From Acholeplasmataceae bacterium (GTDB lineage: Bacteria; Bacillota_I; Bacilli_A; ML615J-28; CAG-698), in assembly GCA_012718985.1 (NCBI GenBank), contig JAAYBG010000029.1, forward strand, positions 1 through 39,453: a stretch of DNA of 39,453 nt, read 5' to 3'. The notes beneath the pieces are model-generated. The model was not told the DNA's origin and did not search any database. It saw nothing but the letters and a program-made list of their open reading frames with translations. The translations under genes were made by a program, and so were the position numbers. This document shows, piece by piece, positions 1-8,994 of the stretch. Position 1 is the first letter of the stretch; every line of letters starts with the position of its first letter.

Positions 1-78
1 ATACATCATCTTAGTGTATCAAATGATTATATCAACATCGAGAGTCTAAAATCGCTTGGTAAAAGAAACGCAAAATAA
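1..78 (+). CDS. C-terminal fragment of a plus-strand protein cut by the window edge (...IHHLSVSNDYINIESLKSLGKRNAK*)
   Basis: Frame 1 is open from base 1 to TAA at 76-78 and is followed directly by a terminator-like hairpin. Too short to identify. Confidence 0.4.
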   Translation: MHHLSVSNDYINIESLKSLGKRNAK

Positions 79-79
79 A

Positions 80-113
80 AAAAGCATGCTTGATAGAAGC
101 ATACTTTTTATCA
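80..113. terminator. Bidirectional rho-independent terminator between the left-edge fragment and yneF
   Basis: AAAAAAAGCATGCTT-gatag-AAGCATACTTTTT hairpin with A/T tracts on both sides, between convergent genes. Confidence 0.65.
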
Positions 114-121
114 CTGATTTC

Positions 122-352
122 CTATTGATTTTTCGCTTGATTCATCGAAGCCATTACTTGACGAACCTGCTTTTCTGACGGTGTTCTACCCATTTGTTGG
201 AACATTACACGAATCATTTTTTCATTAACAGGAGGGTTTTTTTCTAAGTATTTAGTCATAATCTTGCGCGATACAAAAAAACCTATCACCGCACCGATAA
301 CTAAAAAACCAAAAAATATTAAACACCAAGCCCAAATTTGTAGCTCCCACAT
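122..352 (-). CDS. yneF: YneF/UPF0154 family small membrane protein
   Basis: 76 aa; N-terminal TM helix followed by FFVSRKIMTKYLEKNPPVNEKMIRVMFQQMGRTPSEKQVRQVMASM, characteristic of YneF. Confidence 0.9.
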   Translation of the reverse strand: MWELQIWAWCLIFFGFLVIGAVIGFFVSRKIMTKYLEKNPPVNEKMIRVMFQQMGRTPSEKQVRQVMASMNQAKNQ

Positions 353-471
353 AGTTATTTCACTCCTTTTTTAACACATGTTATTTTACTATAATTTATA
401 AGAAAATGCAAGTATAACAAACATCATCGATCGTAAGTATTCGTTTTCATTACTATTCTAGCAAAAATATC

Positions 472-500
472 TTTACCTATTTCTCTTTTTATAGTATAAT
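472..500 (+). promoter_or_regulatory. Sigma-A-type promoter of the ferredoxin gene
   Basis: TTTACC (472-477), 17-bp spacer, TATAAT (495-500), about 30 bp before the ATG at 530; RBS AAAGGAGG at 516-523. Confidence 0.75.
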
Positions 501-529
501 GTATTTAGGAATTTTAAAGGAGGATTTTT

Positions 530-697
530 ATGCCGAGATTTATTACTGATTCATGTATCGCTTGCGGTACTTGCGCATCTGAATGCCCAGTTGATTGCAT
601 TAAAGAAGGCGATATCTATGTTATTGATACTGAAGCATGTATCGATTGTGGATCATGTCAAGAAGTATGTCCAGTTGAAGCTATTATTGAAAAATAA
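530..697 (+). CDS. 2[4Fe-4S] ferredoxin, clostridial type, 55 aa
   Basis: Manual translation MPRFITDSCIACGTCASECPVDCIKEGDIYVIDTEACIDCGSCQEVCPVEAIIEK*; two CxxCxxCxxxCP motifs; strong RBS and promoter. Absent from the ORF track, apparently because of its length. Confidence 0.95.
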   Translation: MPRFITDSCIACGTCASECPVDCIKEGDIYVIDTEACIDCGSCQEVCPVEAIIEK

Positions 698-705
698 AAC
701 CAACT

Positions 706-733
706 AAAAAAGTAGCCTTTGCTACTTTTTTTT
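706..733. terminator. Bidirectional terminator between ferredoxin and the Nif3-like gene
   Basis: AAAAAAGTAGC-cttt-GCTACTTTTTTTT hairpin between convergent genes; overlaps the last codons of the Nif3-like ORF. Confidence 0.85.
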
Positions 734-1523
734 ATCCGATTATTCTTAACGGATCCGTTTCAGTTTCCGCAACCATTACTTTACCGTGTAGGCTTAGATC
801 TTTTTCTAGGTCTTTTTTTAAGTGATAAAAAACAAATTTTTCTACCCCATGGTTGACTTCAATGATATTCAACCCCAAATACTTGGCATATTGAGCATTG
901 TTCAATTTCACTTCTCCGGTTATTAATACTTGACAACGATTGAAATAAGCCCGCTCAATATCGATTCGATGAGCTCCACTTCCACCAATAACACCTATTC
1001 TATTAATTTTTTGATTCAAATCTCCTAAAACTCTTACTCCTGGTAAACAAAAAGTTTTTTTCACAAACTGAACTAATTCTTTAAGCGTAATTTCTTCAAT
1101 ATCACCAAAACGAAGATAGTTTTGCTTTCCTATCACATTATTATCAACTTTAATATCGGGTATAGCAAGTAGTCCTGCCAAGACATCGTTAACACCACCT
1201 TGACCCACATCTAAATTTGTGTGCATAGCATATACAGAAATATCGTGAGTAAGCAGCAATTTCACAACTTCCCCTTGCTCAGTGCTTAATAATACTTTAT
1301 ATAGTGGTTCAAAGAAAAACGGATGATGAACAATAATAAAATTAGCGTGTTTGCGAATAGCTTCTTTTACTACTTCAACTGATAAATCAAGCGATAGTAA
1401 AATATTGGTAACGATAAAATCATCTCGCCCCACGATTAAACCTATTTTAGGTTGATCAAAATCTTCAGCGTAATCATGGGGAAATCTCTTTTCCAAATAG
1501 TTTATTATTTCTTTTGCCAACAT
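732..1523 (-). CDS. Nif3-like dinuclear metal centre protein (YqfO family)
   Basis: 263 aa; VHHPFFF, MHTNLDVGQGGVND, GGSGAHRIDIERA and ITGEVKLN...VNHGVEK motifs; follows trmK as in many Bacillota. Confidence 0.92.
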   Translation of the reverse strand: MLAKEIINYLEKRFPHDYAEDFDQPKIGLIVGRDDFIVTNILLSLDLSVEVVKEAIRKHANFIIVHHPFFFEPLYKVLLSTEQGEVVKLLLTHDISVYAMHTNLDVGQGGVNDVLAGLLAIPDIKVDNNVIGKQNYLRFGDIEEITLKELVQFVKKTFCLPGVRVLGDLNQKINRIGVIGGSGAHRIDIERAYFNRCQVLITGEVKLNNAQYAKYLGLNIIEVNHGVEKFVFYHLKKDLEKDLSLHGKVMVAETETDPLRIIG

Positions 1524-2158
1524 ATAATTTCATCTAATCTCCTTATTTTTTCTTCAATTGCATCGACTTTCATATCAATAACCGTCAATTTATCGCGTTC
1601 ATGTTTTAATTTATTAATAAAAACAGGACTTCTTTTGCGTAATAATACAGGTCCAAACTTGAGTTCATCTTCACTATAAACCTGTTTTTCGTTTGTGAAT
1701 TCACAAACGATAATTTCATAATATTTCTCGCCCTCATCAACAATATCTTCATCGACAATTCGATAATTATTTTCCATTAAAAACTCTCTCAAATTATAAA
1801 CATTTCGATTTGCCTGAAGAATAAAGCGCTTGATTTCTTTGTTTTGGTTGTTACTTAATATTTTGATAATATTAAAACCACCCATTCCTGAAATAATAAC
1901 CACCTCAACTTCTTCCCAAAGATTTTCTAATCCCTCTCCTAAAGTAAAGATTACTTTACTGGATAGTCCTTCCTGAGTAATATTCTTCAAAGCATTTTTC
2001 AATGGTTGACTTTTATTGTCAATAGCTTGGGCAAACTCAATATTATGATTCTCAAAAGCCTCTAATATTAAATATCCATGATCACATCCTACGTCAGCAA
2101 TCTTTTTGTATGGGTCGATATGTTTTGCAATTGTCTTTAACCGTGTTGATGTCATCAT
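1505..2158 (-). CDS. trmK: tRNA (adenine(22)-N(1))-methyltransferase TrmK
   Basis: 217 aa; MTSTRLKTIAKHI...IADVGCDHGYL SAM-binding motif, ISGMGG motif; downstream of rpoD. Confidence 0.92.
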   Translation of the reverse strand: MMTSTRLKTIAKHIDPYKKIADVGCDHGYLILEAFENHNIEFAQAIDNKSQPLKNALKNITQEGLSSKVIFTLGEGLENLWEEVEVVIISGMGGFNIIKILSNNQNKEIKRFILQANRNVYNLREFLMENNYRIVDEDIVDEGEKYYEIIVCEFTNEKQVYSEDELKFGPVLLRKRSPVFINKLKHERDKLTVIDMKVDAIEEKIRRLDEIICWQKK

Positions 2159-2204
2159 TGCTTCCTTTCTAATAAATAAAGCAGATAGATAAACTATCTG
2201 CTAT

Positions 2205-3521
2205 TTACTTAAATTGACTTAGTCTCTTTTGTCTAGTAGGATGACGAAGCCTTCTAATAGCTTTAGCTTCTATTTGTCTGATACGTTCACGAGTTACTCC
2301 AAATTCTTTTCCCACTTCTTCTAATGTATGTGGTTTCCCATCCATTAAACCAAAGCGTAAACGTAATACTTTTTCTTCTCTTGGAGTTAATGTTTTTAAT
2401 ACTACATCGATTTCTTCTTTATATTTCTCATTAATAGTGTAATCTAAAGGATTAGGTAAATCTGTGTCATGAACAAAATCGCCTAATGTTGAGTCATCTT
2501 CTTCACCGACTGGAGTTTCCAAAGAAACTGGCTCCTGAGCAATTTTTTGAATCTGTTGCACCTTTTCTACCGTGATTTTCATCTCAGCTGCTATTTCTTC
2601 AGGAGTAGGTTCGCGTCGTAAATCTTGGGTTAATTTTCGTTGGGTTCTAACTAACTTGTTAATCGTTTCTACCATATGAACCGGGATTCGAATTGTTCGA
2701 GCTTGGTCAGCAATAGCTCGAGTAATCGCTTGACGAATCCACCAAGTAGCATATGTTGAAAACTTGAAGCCTTTTGTCGGGTCAAATTTAGTAACCGACT
2801 TCATTAGTCCCATATTTCCTTCTTGAATTAGGTCTTGAAATTGCATTCCTCGACCTAAGTAACGTTTCGCAATTGATACAACTAATCGCAAATTAGATTC
2901 AATCAAGATTGCTCTAGCATCTTCACCCTCTTCAATACATAGCTTTAGTTTTTCTTTTTCTTCTTCCGTTACTTCTTTACGCCCTTGCTCGACCATTTCC
3001 ACAATATCTTTAGCGATTAGACCTTGTTGGACAATTCGTGATAACTCTAGTTCTCTGGTTATATTTAGTAGTGGTACTTGACCAATTTCTTTCAAGTACA
3101 TTTTAACGGGATCATCTGCTTGACTACGAGTAACAACAGAAGAGACGATATCTTCAATATCTTTTATTTTAACTTCGTTTTCAATTTCATTCGTGAATTC
3201 AGTAAATTCAGGATCTCCTTCTAATTCACCAATAAACCCGTCAAAATCATCAACAAATTTATCCGAATCAATATCAATCTCATTTGATTCATATGCTTCT
3301 AAATCAGCATCACGAACAATTTCAATGTTTAAACTCTCTAATTCTCTCGTTAGTTCATCAAATGTTTCACTTTCCTCATCGACTATCGCAAGGATACTTC
3401 TTAAAGCGACATAGCCCTTTTTCTTTCCTTCTTCAACAATTTGTTCTAATTCTGGATTTTCATAATTCATTAAATCATTCCTCGCTTTTAACAATTTTTG
3501 TTGTGATTTTCTTTGATTCAA
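2205..3521 (-). CDS. rpoD: RNA polymerase primary sigma factor (start probably ATG at 3470, [10 protein letters not shown]...)
   Basis: Region 2 [74 protein letters not shown] and region 4 [30 protein letters not shown]. The ATG at 3470 has a GAGG RBS and removes the overlap with dnaG. Confidence 0.98.
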   Translation of the reverse strand: MNQRKSQQKLLKARNDLMNYENPELEQIVEEGKKKGYVALRSILAIVDEESETFDELTRELESLNIEIVRDADLEAYESNEIDIDSDKFVDDFDGFIGELEGDPEFTEFTNEIENEVKIKDIEDIVSSVVTRSQADDPVKMYLKEIGQVPLLNITRELELSRIVQQGLIAKDIVEMVEQGRKEVTEEEKEKLKLCIEEGEDARAILIESNLRLVVSIAKRYLGRGMQFQDLIQEGNMGLMKSVTKFDPTKGFKFSTYATWWIRQAITRAIADQARTIRIPVHMVETINKLVRTQRKLTQDLRREPTPEEIAAEMKITVEKVQQIQKIAQEPVSLETPVGEEDDSTLGDFVHDTDLPNPLDYTINEKYKEEIDVVLKTLTPREEKVLRLRFGLMDGKPHTLEEVGKEFGVTRERIRQIEAKAIRRLRHPTRQKRLSQFK

Positions 3522-5253
3522 TAAAGTCGATTATGCCTTTATCATCAATTCCATTATTCTTAAATGCTTCTTTTAGTTTTTCTTGAATTTTCTCGTTACG
3601 AAATTCAAGATTAATTTGTAAGCATTCATCTAAAGTAATGATATTATGTTCGTTTATTTCTTGTAATATTTTTGCCAATATCATTCTTTCCGATTCGTTT
3701 AAACAGTCCATAAAATCATCATTCATCTTATCATTAGTTTTGTAATAATCAAAGATTTTAAATAAAATATTTCGATTATCTGCATCAGCATAAGTAAAGT
3801 TTGTTTTTTCATTTAAAATCAACAAACAAGCATTTTTAGAAGTATAAGCATGATAAACAGCGCATTTTTCATTGGCAATATATCGTCTTTTTGTTGCTGC
3901 TGATTTTACTTTTCGTTCTTTTGGAGTATGAATTGGAGAAACAAATTGAGGTTGTCTCTTCTTTTGGAAATCATCACTTATCGATGTGATTGTAATGTCT
4001 AATTCGTCAGCTACTCTTTTTAAGTAGATTTCAGTTAACGAAGCGATATTGAACATCTTCAAAAAAGCAAACACATTTTGTTTGAATGTTTCGATACTAT
4101 ATAAATCGTTTTTGTTTAACTTTCTTTTTTCTAATTCGTAAAAATAATCTGGAGCACTCAGAGTTTTATTTTCCAAAAAATCATGTAAACTAGTAGTTCC
4201 AAAACGATTTGCATATTCATCAGGATCGAGTCCTTCAGGTAGCAACATCACTTTAATATTGAAATTAGCCCGATGAAACATTTCAATTGCTCTTTTTGAT
4301 GCTTCAATACCGGGATTATCTCCATCAAAACACAAGGTAATATTATTCGTCGCTTTTTTAATTGCTTGAATTTGTTGGTTTGTCAGGGCAGTTCCCATCG
4401 TTGCTATAGCATTTTCAATTTTAGCACGATAAGCAGCAATTACATCCATAAAGCCTTCAAAAATAAAGACATGATTCTTTTGTTTGATTACATTAACCGC
4501 TCGAGAATAATTATATAGAATATTTGATTTTTTAAAAATCACATTCTCATTACTATTAATATATTTAGGCTCATTTTTTTTAGTTTTTTTATAAATTCTT
4601 CCACTGAACCCTATAATATTACCATTAAGGTCATCAATAGGAAACATGATTCTTGAACGAAAAACATCATAATAGGTATTTTCTTTTCCTGCTTTAATCA
4701 ATCCTACTTCCAATAAATTTAATGGTAAATAAGGATTATCTCTTTCAGTTAATGCCTTATACAAGAGATCAAATTCATCGCTTGCCAGACCAATCTTAAA
4801 TCGGCGAACGATTTCTTCATCTAAATGGCGATCATTTAAATATTGAATTGCTTCTTTTCCCTCAATTGAATTCTTCAGGTAAAATTCATAATAATTAGCA
4901 GCATCTTCCATGATTCTTAGATATTTTTGTAAATCCTGATTGACATTATCATCAATGTCAACGGGAATTCCCATTTTTTCGCCCACATACTTGATTGCTT
5001 GCGGGAAACTAAGATTCTTATATCTTTGAATAAAGCCTACTGCATTTCCAGAAGCTCCGCAACTAAAACATTTAAATACTTTTTTGCTTGGGGAAACGGA
5101 TAGAGAAGGATTCGTATCATTATGAAAAGGGCAAATCCCTTTATAATCGTTTCCTTTTTTTTCCAATTTAATATGCTCACCGATAATGGCAACAATATCA
5201 GCATTTTCGGTTATTTTTCTTATCGTTGCTTCGGATATACGCATACTACTCAC
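3475..5253 (-). CDS. dnaG: DNA primase
   Basis: CHC2 zinc finger [50 protein letters not shown]...CFDGDNPG; dnaG-rpoD order. Confidence 0.97.
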   Translation of the reverse strand: MSSMRISEATIRKITENADIVAIIGEHIKLEKKGNDYKGICPFHNDTNPSLSVSPSKKVFKCFSCGASGNAVGFIQRYKNLSFPQAIKYVGEKMGIPVDIDDNVNQDLQKYLRIMEDAANYYEFYLKNSIEGKEAIQYLNDRHLDEEIVRRFKIGLASDEFDLLYKALTERDNPYLPLNLLEVGLIKAGKENTYYDVFRSRIMFPIDDLNGNIIGFSGRIYKKTKKNEPKYINSNENVIFKKSNILYNYSRAVNVIKQKNHVFIFEGFMDVIAAYRAKIENAIATMGTALTNQQIQAIKKATNNITLCFDGDNPGIEASKRAIEMFHRANFNIKVMLLPEGLDPDEYANRFGTTSLHDFLENKTLSAPDYFYELEKRKLNKNDLYSIETFKQNVFAFLKMFNIASLTEIYLKRVADELDITITSISDDFQKKRQPQFVSPIHTPKERKVKSAATKRRYIANEKCAVYHAYTSKNACLLILNEKTNFTYADADNRNILFKIFDYYKTNDKMNDDFMDCLNESERMILAKILQEINEHNIITLDECLQINLEFRNEKIQEKLKEAFKNNGIDDKGIIDFIESKKITTKIVKSEE

Positions 5254-5255
5254 CC

Positions 5256-6629
5256 CTATTTTAATAAATTATGTAAATAATCAATTAGTTCATCAATTTT
5301 AATCCGTGTTTGTTGCATCGAATCACGCTCACGTACCGTAACCATCTTGTCTTCCAAAGTATCAAAATCAATGGTCACACAAAATGGTGTTCCAATCGCA
5401 TCTTGACGGCGATATCTTTTTCCTATTTGACCACTCGTATCATAGTCACAAACAAACTCTTTAATTAAAAGATTATATACTTTCAAAGCCTCCTCATTTA
5501 ATTTATTTACTAAAGGCAAAACCGCTACTTTTTTAGGAGCCAAAAACGGTTTTAAATGTAAGATTTCTCTTGTTTCACCAGTTTCCAACAATTCTTCTTC
5601 ATAAGCACTTGTTAGAACAGAAAGTAATAGTCTTTCCACACCAAGAGATGGTTCAATCACATAAGGCAAATATTTAGTGTTAGTTTCAGGATCAAAATAT
5701 TCTAGATTTTCTTGAGAATGCTTTTGGTGAACTCCTAAATCATAATCTGTACGATTAGCAATTCCCCATAATTCTCCCCAACCGAAATAGAATAGGAATT
5801 CTATATCAGTTGTTGCTTTTGAATAAAAACTTAGTTCTTCTGCTGTATGATCTCGATAACGAAGTCTGGTTTTATCTAGTCCCATATATTCTAGGAAATC
5901 AAAGCAAAATTGCCTCCAGTATTGAAACCATTCTAAATCAGTACCTGGTTTACAGAAAAATTCAAGTTCCATTTGTTCGAATTCACGAGTACGGAAAATA
6001 AAATTACCTGGAGTGATTTCATTACGAAAACTCTTTCCAATTTGTCCGATACCGAAAGGTAATTTCTTTCTTGTTGTTCGTTGTACATTCTTAAAATTAA
6101 CAAAAATTCCTTGAGCAGTTTCAGGTCGTAAATAGACAATATTCTTCTCATCATCGATAACACCTTGATTTGTCTTAAACATCAAATTAAATTTACGAAT
6201 ATCGGTAAAATTATTAGAGCCACAAGATGGACATTTGATATTATATTCTTTAATATATTCTATCAAAGCTTCATTACTCATGCCATCACCAGTAACTTCA
6301 CCTTTTGTATAATCTTCAATTAATTTATCAGCTCGATGACGAGTACCGCATTTTTTACAATCAATTAAAGGATCGCTGAATCCACCAACGTGACCACTGG
6401 CCACCCATACTCTTGGATTCATTAAAATAGCAGTATCCATCCCTACATTATAAGGTGATTCTTGGATAAATTTCTTCCACCATGCCCTTTTAATATTGTT
6501 TTTTAATTCTACACCTAATGGTCCATAGTCCCAAGAATTTGCTAATCCACCATATATTTCGCTTCCTTGATAAATAAATCCTTGGCTTTTCAAGAAAGAA
6601 ACAAATTTTTCCATACTGATTTCTGCCAT
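5256..6629 (-). CDS. glyS: Glycyl-tRNA synthetase (single-chain class II type)
   Basis: 457 aa; [57 protein letters not shown] and [15 protein letters not shown] motifs. Confidence 0.97.
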   Translation of the reverse strand: MAEISMEKFVSFLKSQGFIYQGSEIYGGLANSWDYGPLGVELKNNIKRAWWKKFIQESPYNVGMDTAILMNPRVWVASGHVGGFSDPLIDCKKCGTRHRADKLIEDYTKGEVTGDGMSNEALIEYIKEYNIKCPSCGSNNFTDIRKFNLMFKTNQGVIDDEKNIVYLRPETAQGIFVNFKNVQRTTRKKLPFGIGQIGKSFRNEITPGNFIFRTREFEQMELEFFCKPGTDLEWFQYWRQFCFDFLEYMGLDKTRLRYRDHTAEELSFYSKATTDIEFLFYFGWGELWGIANRTDYDLGVHQKHSQENLEYFDPETNTKYLPYVIEPSLGVERLLLSVLTSAYEEELLETGETREILHLKPFLAPKKVAVLPLVNKLNEEALKVYNLLIKEFVCDYDTSGQIGKRYRRQDAIGTPFCVTIDFDTLEDKMVTVRERDSMQQTRIKIDELIDYLHNLLK

Positions 6630-6710
6630 GATAGAACTCCTTTTCTAGTAAGCAACATATTACATAATCAAATTATTTTGTAAAGAAGAAATATCTCATT
6701 TATAACAAAT

Positions 6711-6735
6711 AAAAAAGTTAGCATTTTTCTAACTT
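6711..6735 (-). terminator. Rho-independent terminator/attenuator inside the region upstream of glyS
   Basis: On minus: AAGTTAG-aaaaatg-CTAACTT-TTTT, 7-bp stem with U-tract, lying between a strong promoter (6798-6826) and glyS. Confidence 0.7.
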
Positions 6736-6791
6736 ATATTAAAATCTATAAAACTTTCCTCTTTCCATTTTCATATTGCTACTATTAGCCT
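6711..6791 (-). ncRNA. Candidate ~80-nt small RNA or attenuated glyS leader
   Basis: Consensus promoter just upstream and intrinsic terminator at its 3-prime end; no obvious ORF except a possible 11-codon peptide (MKMERGKFYRF). Confidence 0.45.
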
Positions 6792-6797
6792 TTGCAT

Positions 6798-6826
6798 ATT
6801 ATACCACATTATGTAAACTTTGTCAA
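6798..6826 (-). promoter_or_regulatory. Consensus sigma-A promoter upstream of glyS
   Basis: On minus: TTGACA (6826-6821), 17 bp, TATAAT (6803-6798); perfect match to both hexamers. Confidence 0.85.
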
Positions 6827-6869
6827 CTCGTTTTCTTTTGAGCGCATTTCAAATTTTAGAATCTGCAAA

Positions 6870-6908
6870 TAAAAAAACTCTATTTATATATTAGGAATAA
6901 ATAGAGTT
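6870..6908 (-). terminator. Terminator of the rnf operon
   Basis: On minus: AACTCTATTTAT-tcctaatat-ATAAATAGAGTT then TTTTT; 12-bp stem, directly after the rnfB stop. Confidence 0.85.
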
Positions 6909-6918
6909 AAAAGTCTTT

Positions 6919-7233
6919 TTATTTTTTTTCCAGTATAGCATTGGCTTCTGTAAGATATTGGCGAATCTGTTCAGCGGTAACGGGTTTAATCGGCTTACAA
7001 TCAGATGGTGATTTTTCCCCACTTACAATTTTCTCAGCAAGTCCTTGACAACCCGGCATTCCACAAGCGCCGCAATTATAACCAGGTAACAATTCTGTTA
7101 CCTTTTCTACTCTTTCGTCCGTCTCTACAAAAAAGAGTTTTGAAAAAACGGCAATTAATACTCCGAAAATTCCTCCGATTCCCGCTAAAATAATCGGTGG
7201 TAAAAAATATTGGATAAAGACATTTAAGAGCAT
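6919..7233 (-). CDS. rnfB: Electron transport complex subunit RnfB, short form (membrane anchor + one Fe-S domain)
   Basis: 104 aa; N-terminal TM helix, then LLPGYNCGACGMPGCQGLAEKI...DCKP Fe-S domain; adjacent to rnfA. The ferredoxin domain is absent. Confidence 0.9.
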   Translation of the reverse strand: MLLNVFIQYFLPPIILAGIGGIFGVLIAVFSKLFFVETDERVEKVTELLPGYNCGACGMPGCQGLAEKIVSGEKSPSDCKPIKPVTAEQIRQYLTEANAILEKK

Positions 7234-7234
7234 T

Positions 7235-7810
7235 TTAGATTACCCCCGTGAATTTCGCGAAAATCATCGCCATAATTCCTGCGCTAATCAAAGCAATCGG
7301 AACTCCTCTAAATGCTTTGGGAACATTACCATTATCAATTCTTTCGCGTAAGGTTGCGAAAATATACATTACTAATAAGAAACCAACTGCAGAAGCAAAT
7401 GAAAATACAAAAGCGGTTAATAAAGTATATTCTTCACTACCTACAATTGTCGCCATACCTAAAACAGCACAGTTGGTTGTGATTAATGGCAAATAGATTC
7501 CCAGGCTTCGATATAAAGGTGGTGATACTTTCTTTACGAACATTTCAATAATTTGCACCAACGCAGCAATAACTAAAATGAAGATGATGGTTTTCATATA
7601 GGTCATTTCAAAAACTACTAAAACATAGTTATATAAAGCCCAGGAAATCACACTCGATAATGTGATAACAAAAACCACCGCTAAACCCATTCCTACAGCT
7701 GAAGAACGTTTGTTAGAGACTCCCATAAATGGACAAGTTCCAAGGAAACGAGATAAAAGAACGTTTTGAATAAGAATTGCACTAAAAGCAAGCGTTAAAA
7801 TTTCTTTCAT
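7235..7810 (-). CDS. rnfA: Electron transport complex subunit RnfA
   Basis: 191 aa; ILIQNVLLSRFLGTCPFMGVS...LGIYLPLITTNCAVLG; RnfA family. Confidence 0.96.
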   Translation of the reverse strand: MKEILTLAFSAILIQNVLLSRFLGTCPFMGVSNKRSSAVGMGLAVVFVITLSSVISWALYNYVLVVFEMTYMKTIIFILVIAALVQIIEMFVKKVSPPLYRSLGIYLPLITTNCAVLGMATIVGSEEYTLLTAFVFSFASAVGFLLVMYIFATLRERIDNGNVPKAFRGVPIALISAGIMAMIFAKFTGVI

Positions 7811-8445
7811 TGTTTTTTCACCTCTTTTTTATGGTTGCGAATCGCGGCAACAATTCCTAGCAATAATCCCAAAATGATAAATGCTCCTGGAGGGCTGACA
7901 AAGAAACTAGTAAAAATTTGTGCTGATTGCTCAGGATTTACAGTTAATCGTAAATCGCCCCAGATGGTAATCGTACCACTAGCAAGGAATTCCCGGATTA
8001 AAGAAATGATAATTAATACAAGAGTATATCCGATCGCCATACCGGCACCATCAATAATGCTATCTAATGGTTTATTTTTTGATGCATACGCTTCTGCTCG
8101 TCCTAAGATAATACAGTTTACAACAATTAATGGAATGAATATTCCTAAGCTTTCATGAAGTGCTGGTAAGAAAGCAGCCATCAGCATCTCTACTAAAGTT
8201 ACTAAAGTAGCAATGACAACGATGAACATAGGAATTCTTATCTCGTTAGGAACAATATTTCTTATCAAAGAAATAATAAAGTTGGAGAATACTAACACGA
8301 ATAAAATAGCAATTCCCATTCCAATCGCATTTTCTACTGATTTTGTAATCGCTAATGTTGGGCATAACCCAAGAACAGAAACTAATATTGGATTTTCTTT
8401 CAATATTCCTTTTGTAAAGTTTTGTAATTTTGTCATATTGAACAC
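7807..8445 (-). CDS. rnfE: Electron transport complex subunit RnfE (ATG at 8436 is an alternative start)
   Basis: 212 aa; KGILKENPILVSVLGLCPTLAITKSVENAIGMG...IFIPLIVVNCIILGRAEAYASKN; RnfE. Confidence 0.96.
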   Translation of the reverse strand: MFNMTKLQNFTKGILKENPILVSVLGLCPTLAITKSVENAIGMGIAILFVLVFSNFIISLIRNIVPNEIRIPMFIVVIATLVTLVEMLMAAFLPALHESLGIFIPLIVVNCIILGRAEAYASKNKPLDSIIDGAGMAIGYTLVLIIISLIREFLASGTITIWGDLRLTVNPEQSAQIFTSFFVSPPGAFIILGLLLGIVAAIRNHKKEVKKQ

Positions 8446-8994
8446 CTAAGATGCTTTCTCAAACAGAGTTTTATTCTCTGTATAGTGCTTAACAGCAATG
8501 ATAAGATTATTTTTAACAGCATTTGATGATACTGTTGCCCCCGATATAATTTCAAAAGAATAATCGGTAATGCTTTCTCCCGCAACACTAAAATCATGAT
8601 TCAATACCTTTGAACCAATACCGACAGTCTCATTATCAGCACTAGCTACTTGGAGATTCACCAATTTATCATCAGTAAGATTGATACCGACTAATGTTAC
8701 GATAGGTCCACCATAGCCATTTGTTGATGTTTGATAGATAACTACTTCAAGACCGTCTTCAACATAACCAAAATAGATTTTTTCAATCCCTTTGTCTAAT
8801 TCATAATTCGTTGTTTCATCAGTAAATCGTTCACATTCAAAATATTCTTCTAATATTTCTTTTAATTCCGCATCTTTTCTTTCAGCAATAATTGGGGCAG
8901 TAATACTATTCACATAGGCCAATAAACCACCAGCAACAATTCCTAAAATAACTAACAATAAACTATATTTTATTGTTTTCGGTAGTTCTTTCAT
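8446..8994 (-). CDS. rnfG: Electron transport complex subunit RnfG, FMN-binding
   Basis: 182 aa; N-terminal TM helix, GYGGPIVTLVGI, ISGATVSSNAVKNNL (covalent FMN-type SGAT motif). Confidence 0.94.
   Translation of the reverse strand: MKELPKTIKYSLLLVILGIVAGGLLAYVNSITAPIIAERKDAELKEILEEYFECERFTDETTNYELDKGIEKIYFGYVEDGLEVVIYQTSTNGYGGPIVTLVGINLTDDKLVNLQVASADNETVGIGSKVLNHDFSVAGESITDYSFEIISGATVSSNAVKNNLIIAVKHYTENKTLFEKAS

Noticed and set aside
6629-6919. T-box riboswitch for glyS
   Set aside because: Leader before the terminator is only about 55-60 nt and no AGGGUGGNACCGCG-type T-box sequence is seen.
6900-6930. Frameshift/truncation artefact explaining the short RnfB
   Set aside because: The stop is followed immediately by the operon terminator hairpin; no cysteine-rich ferredoxin sequence remains in another frame.
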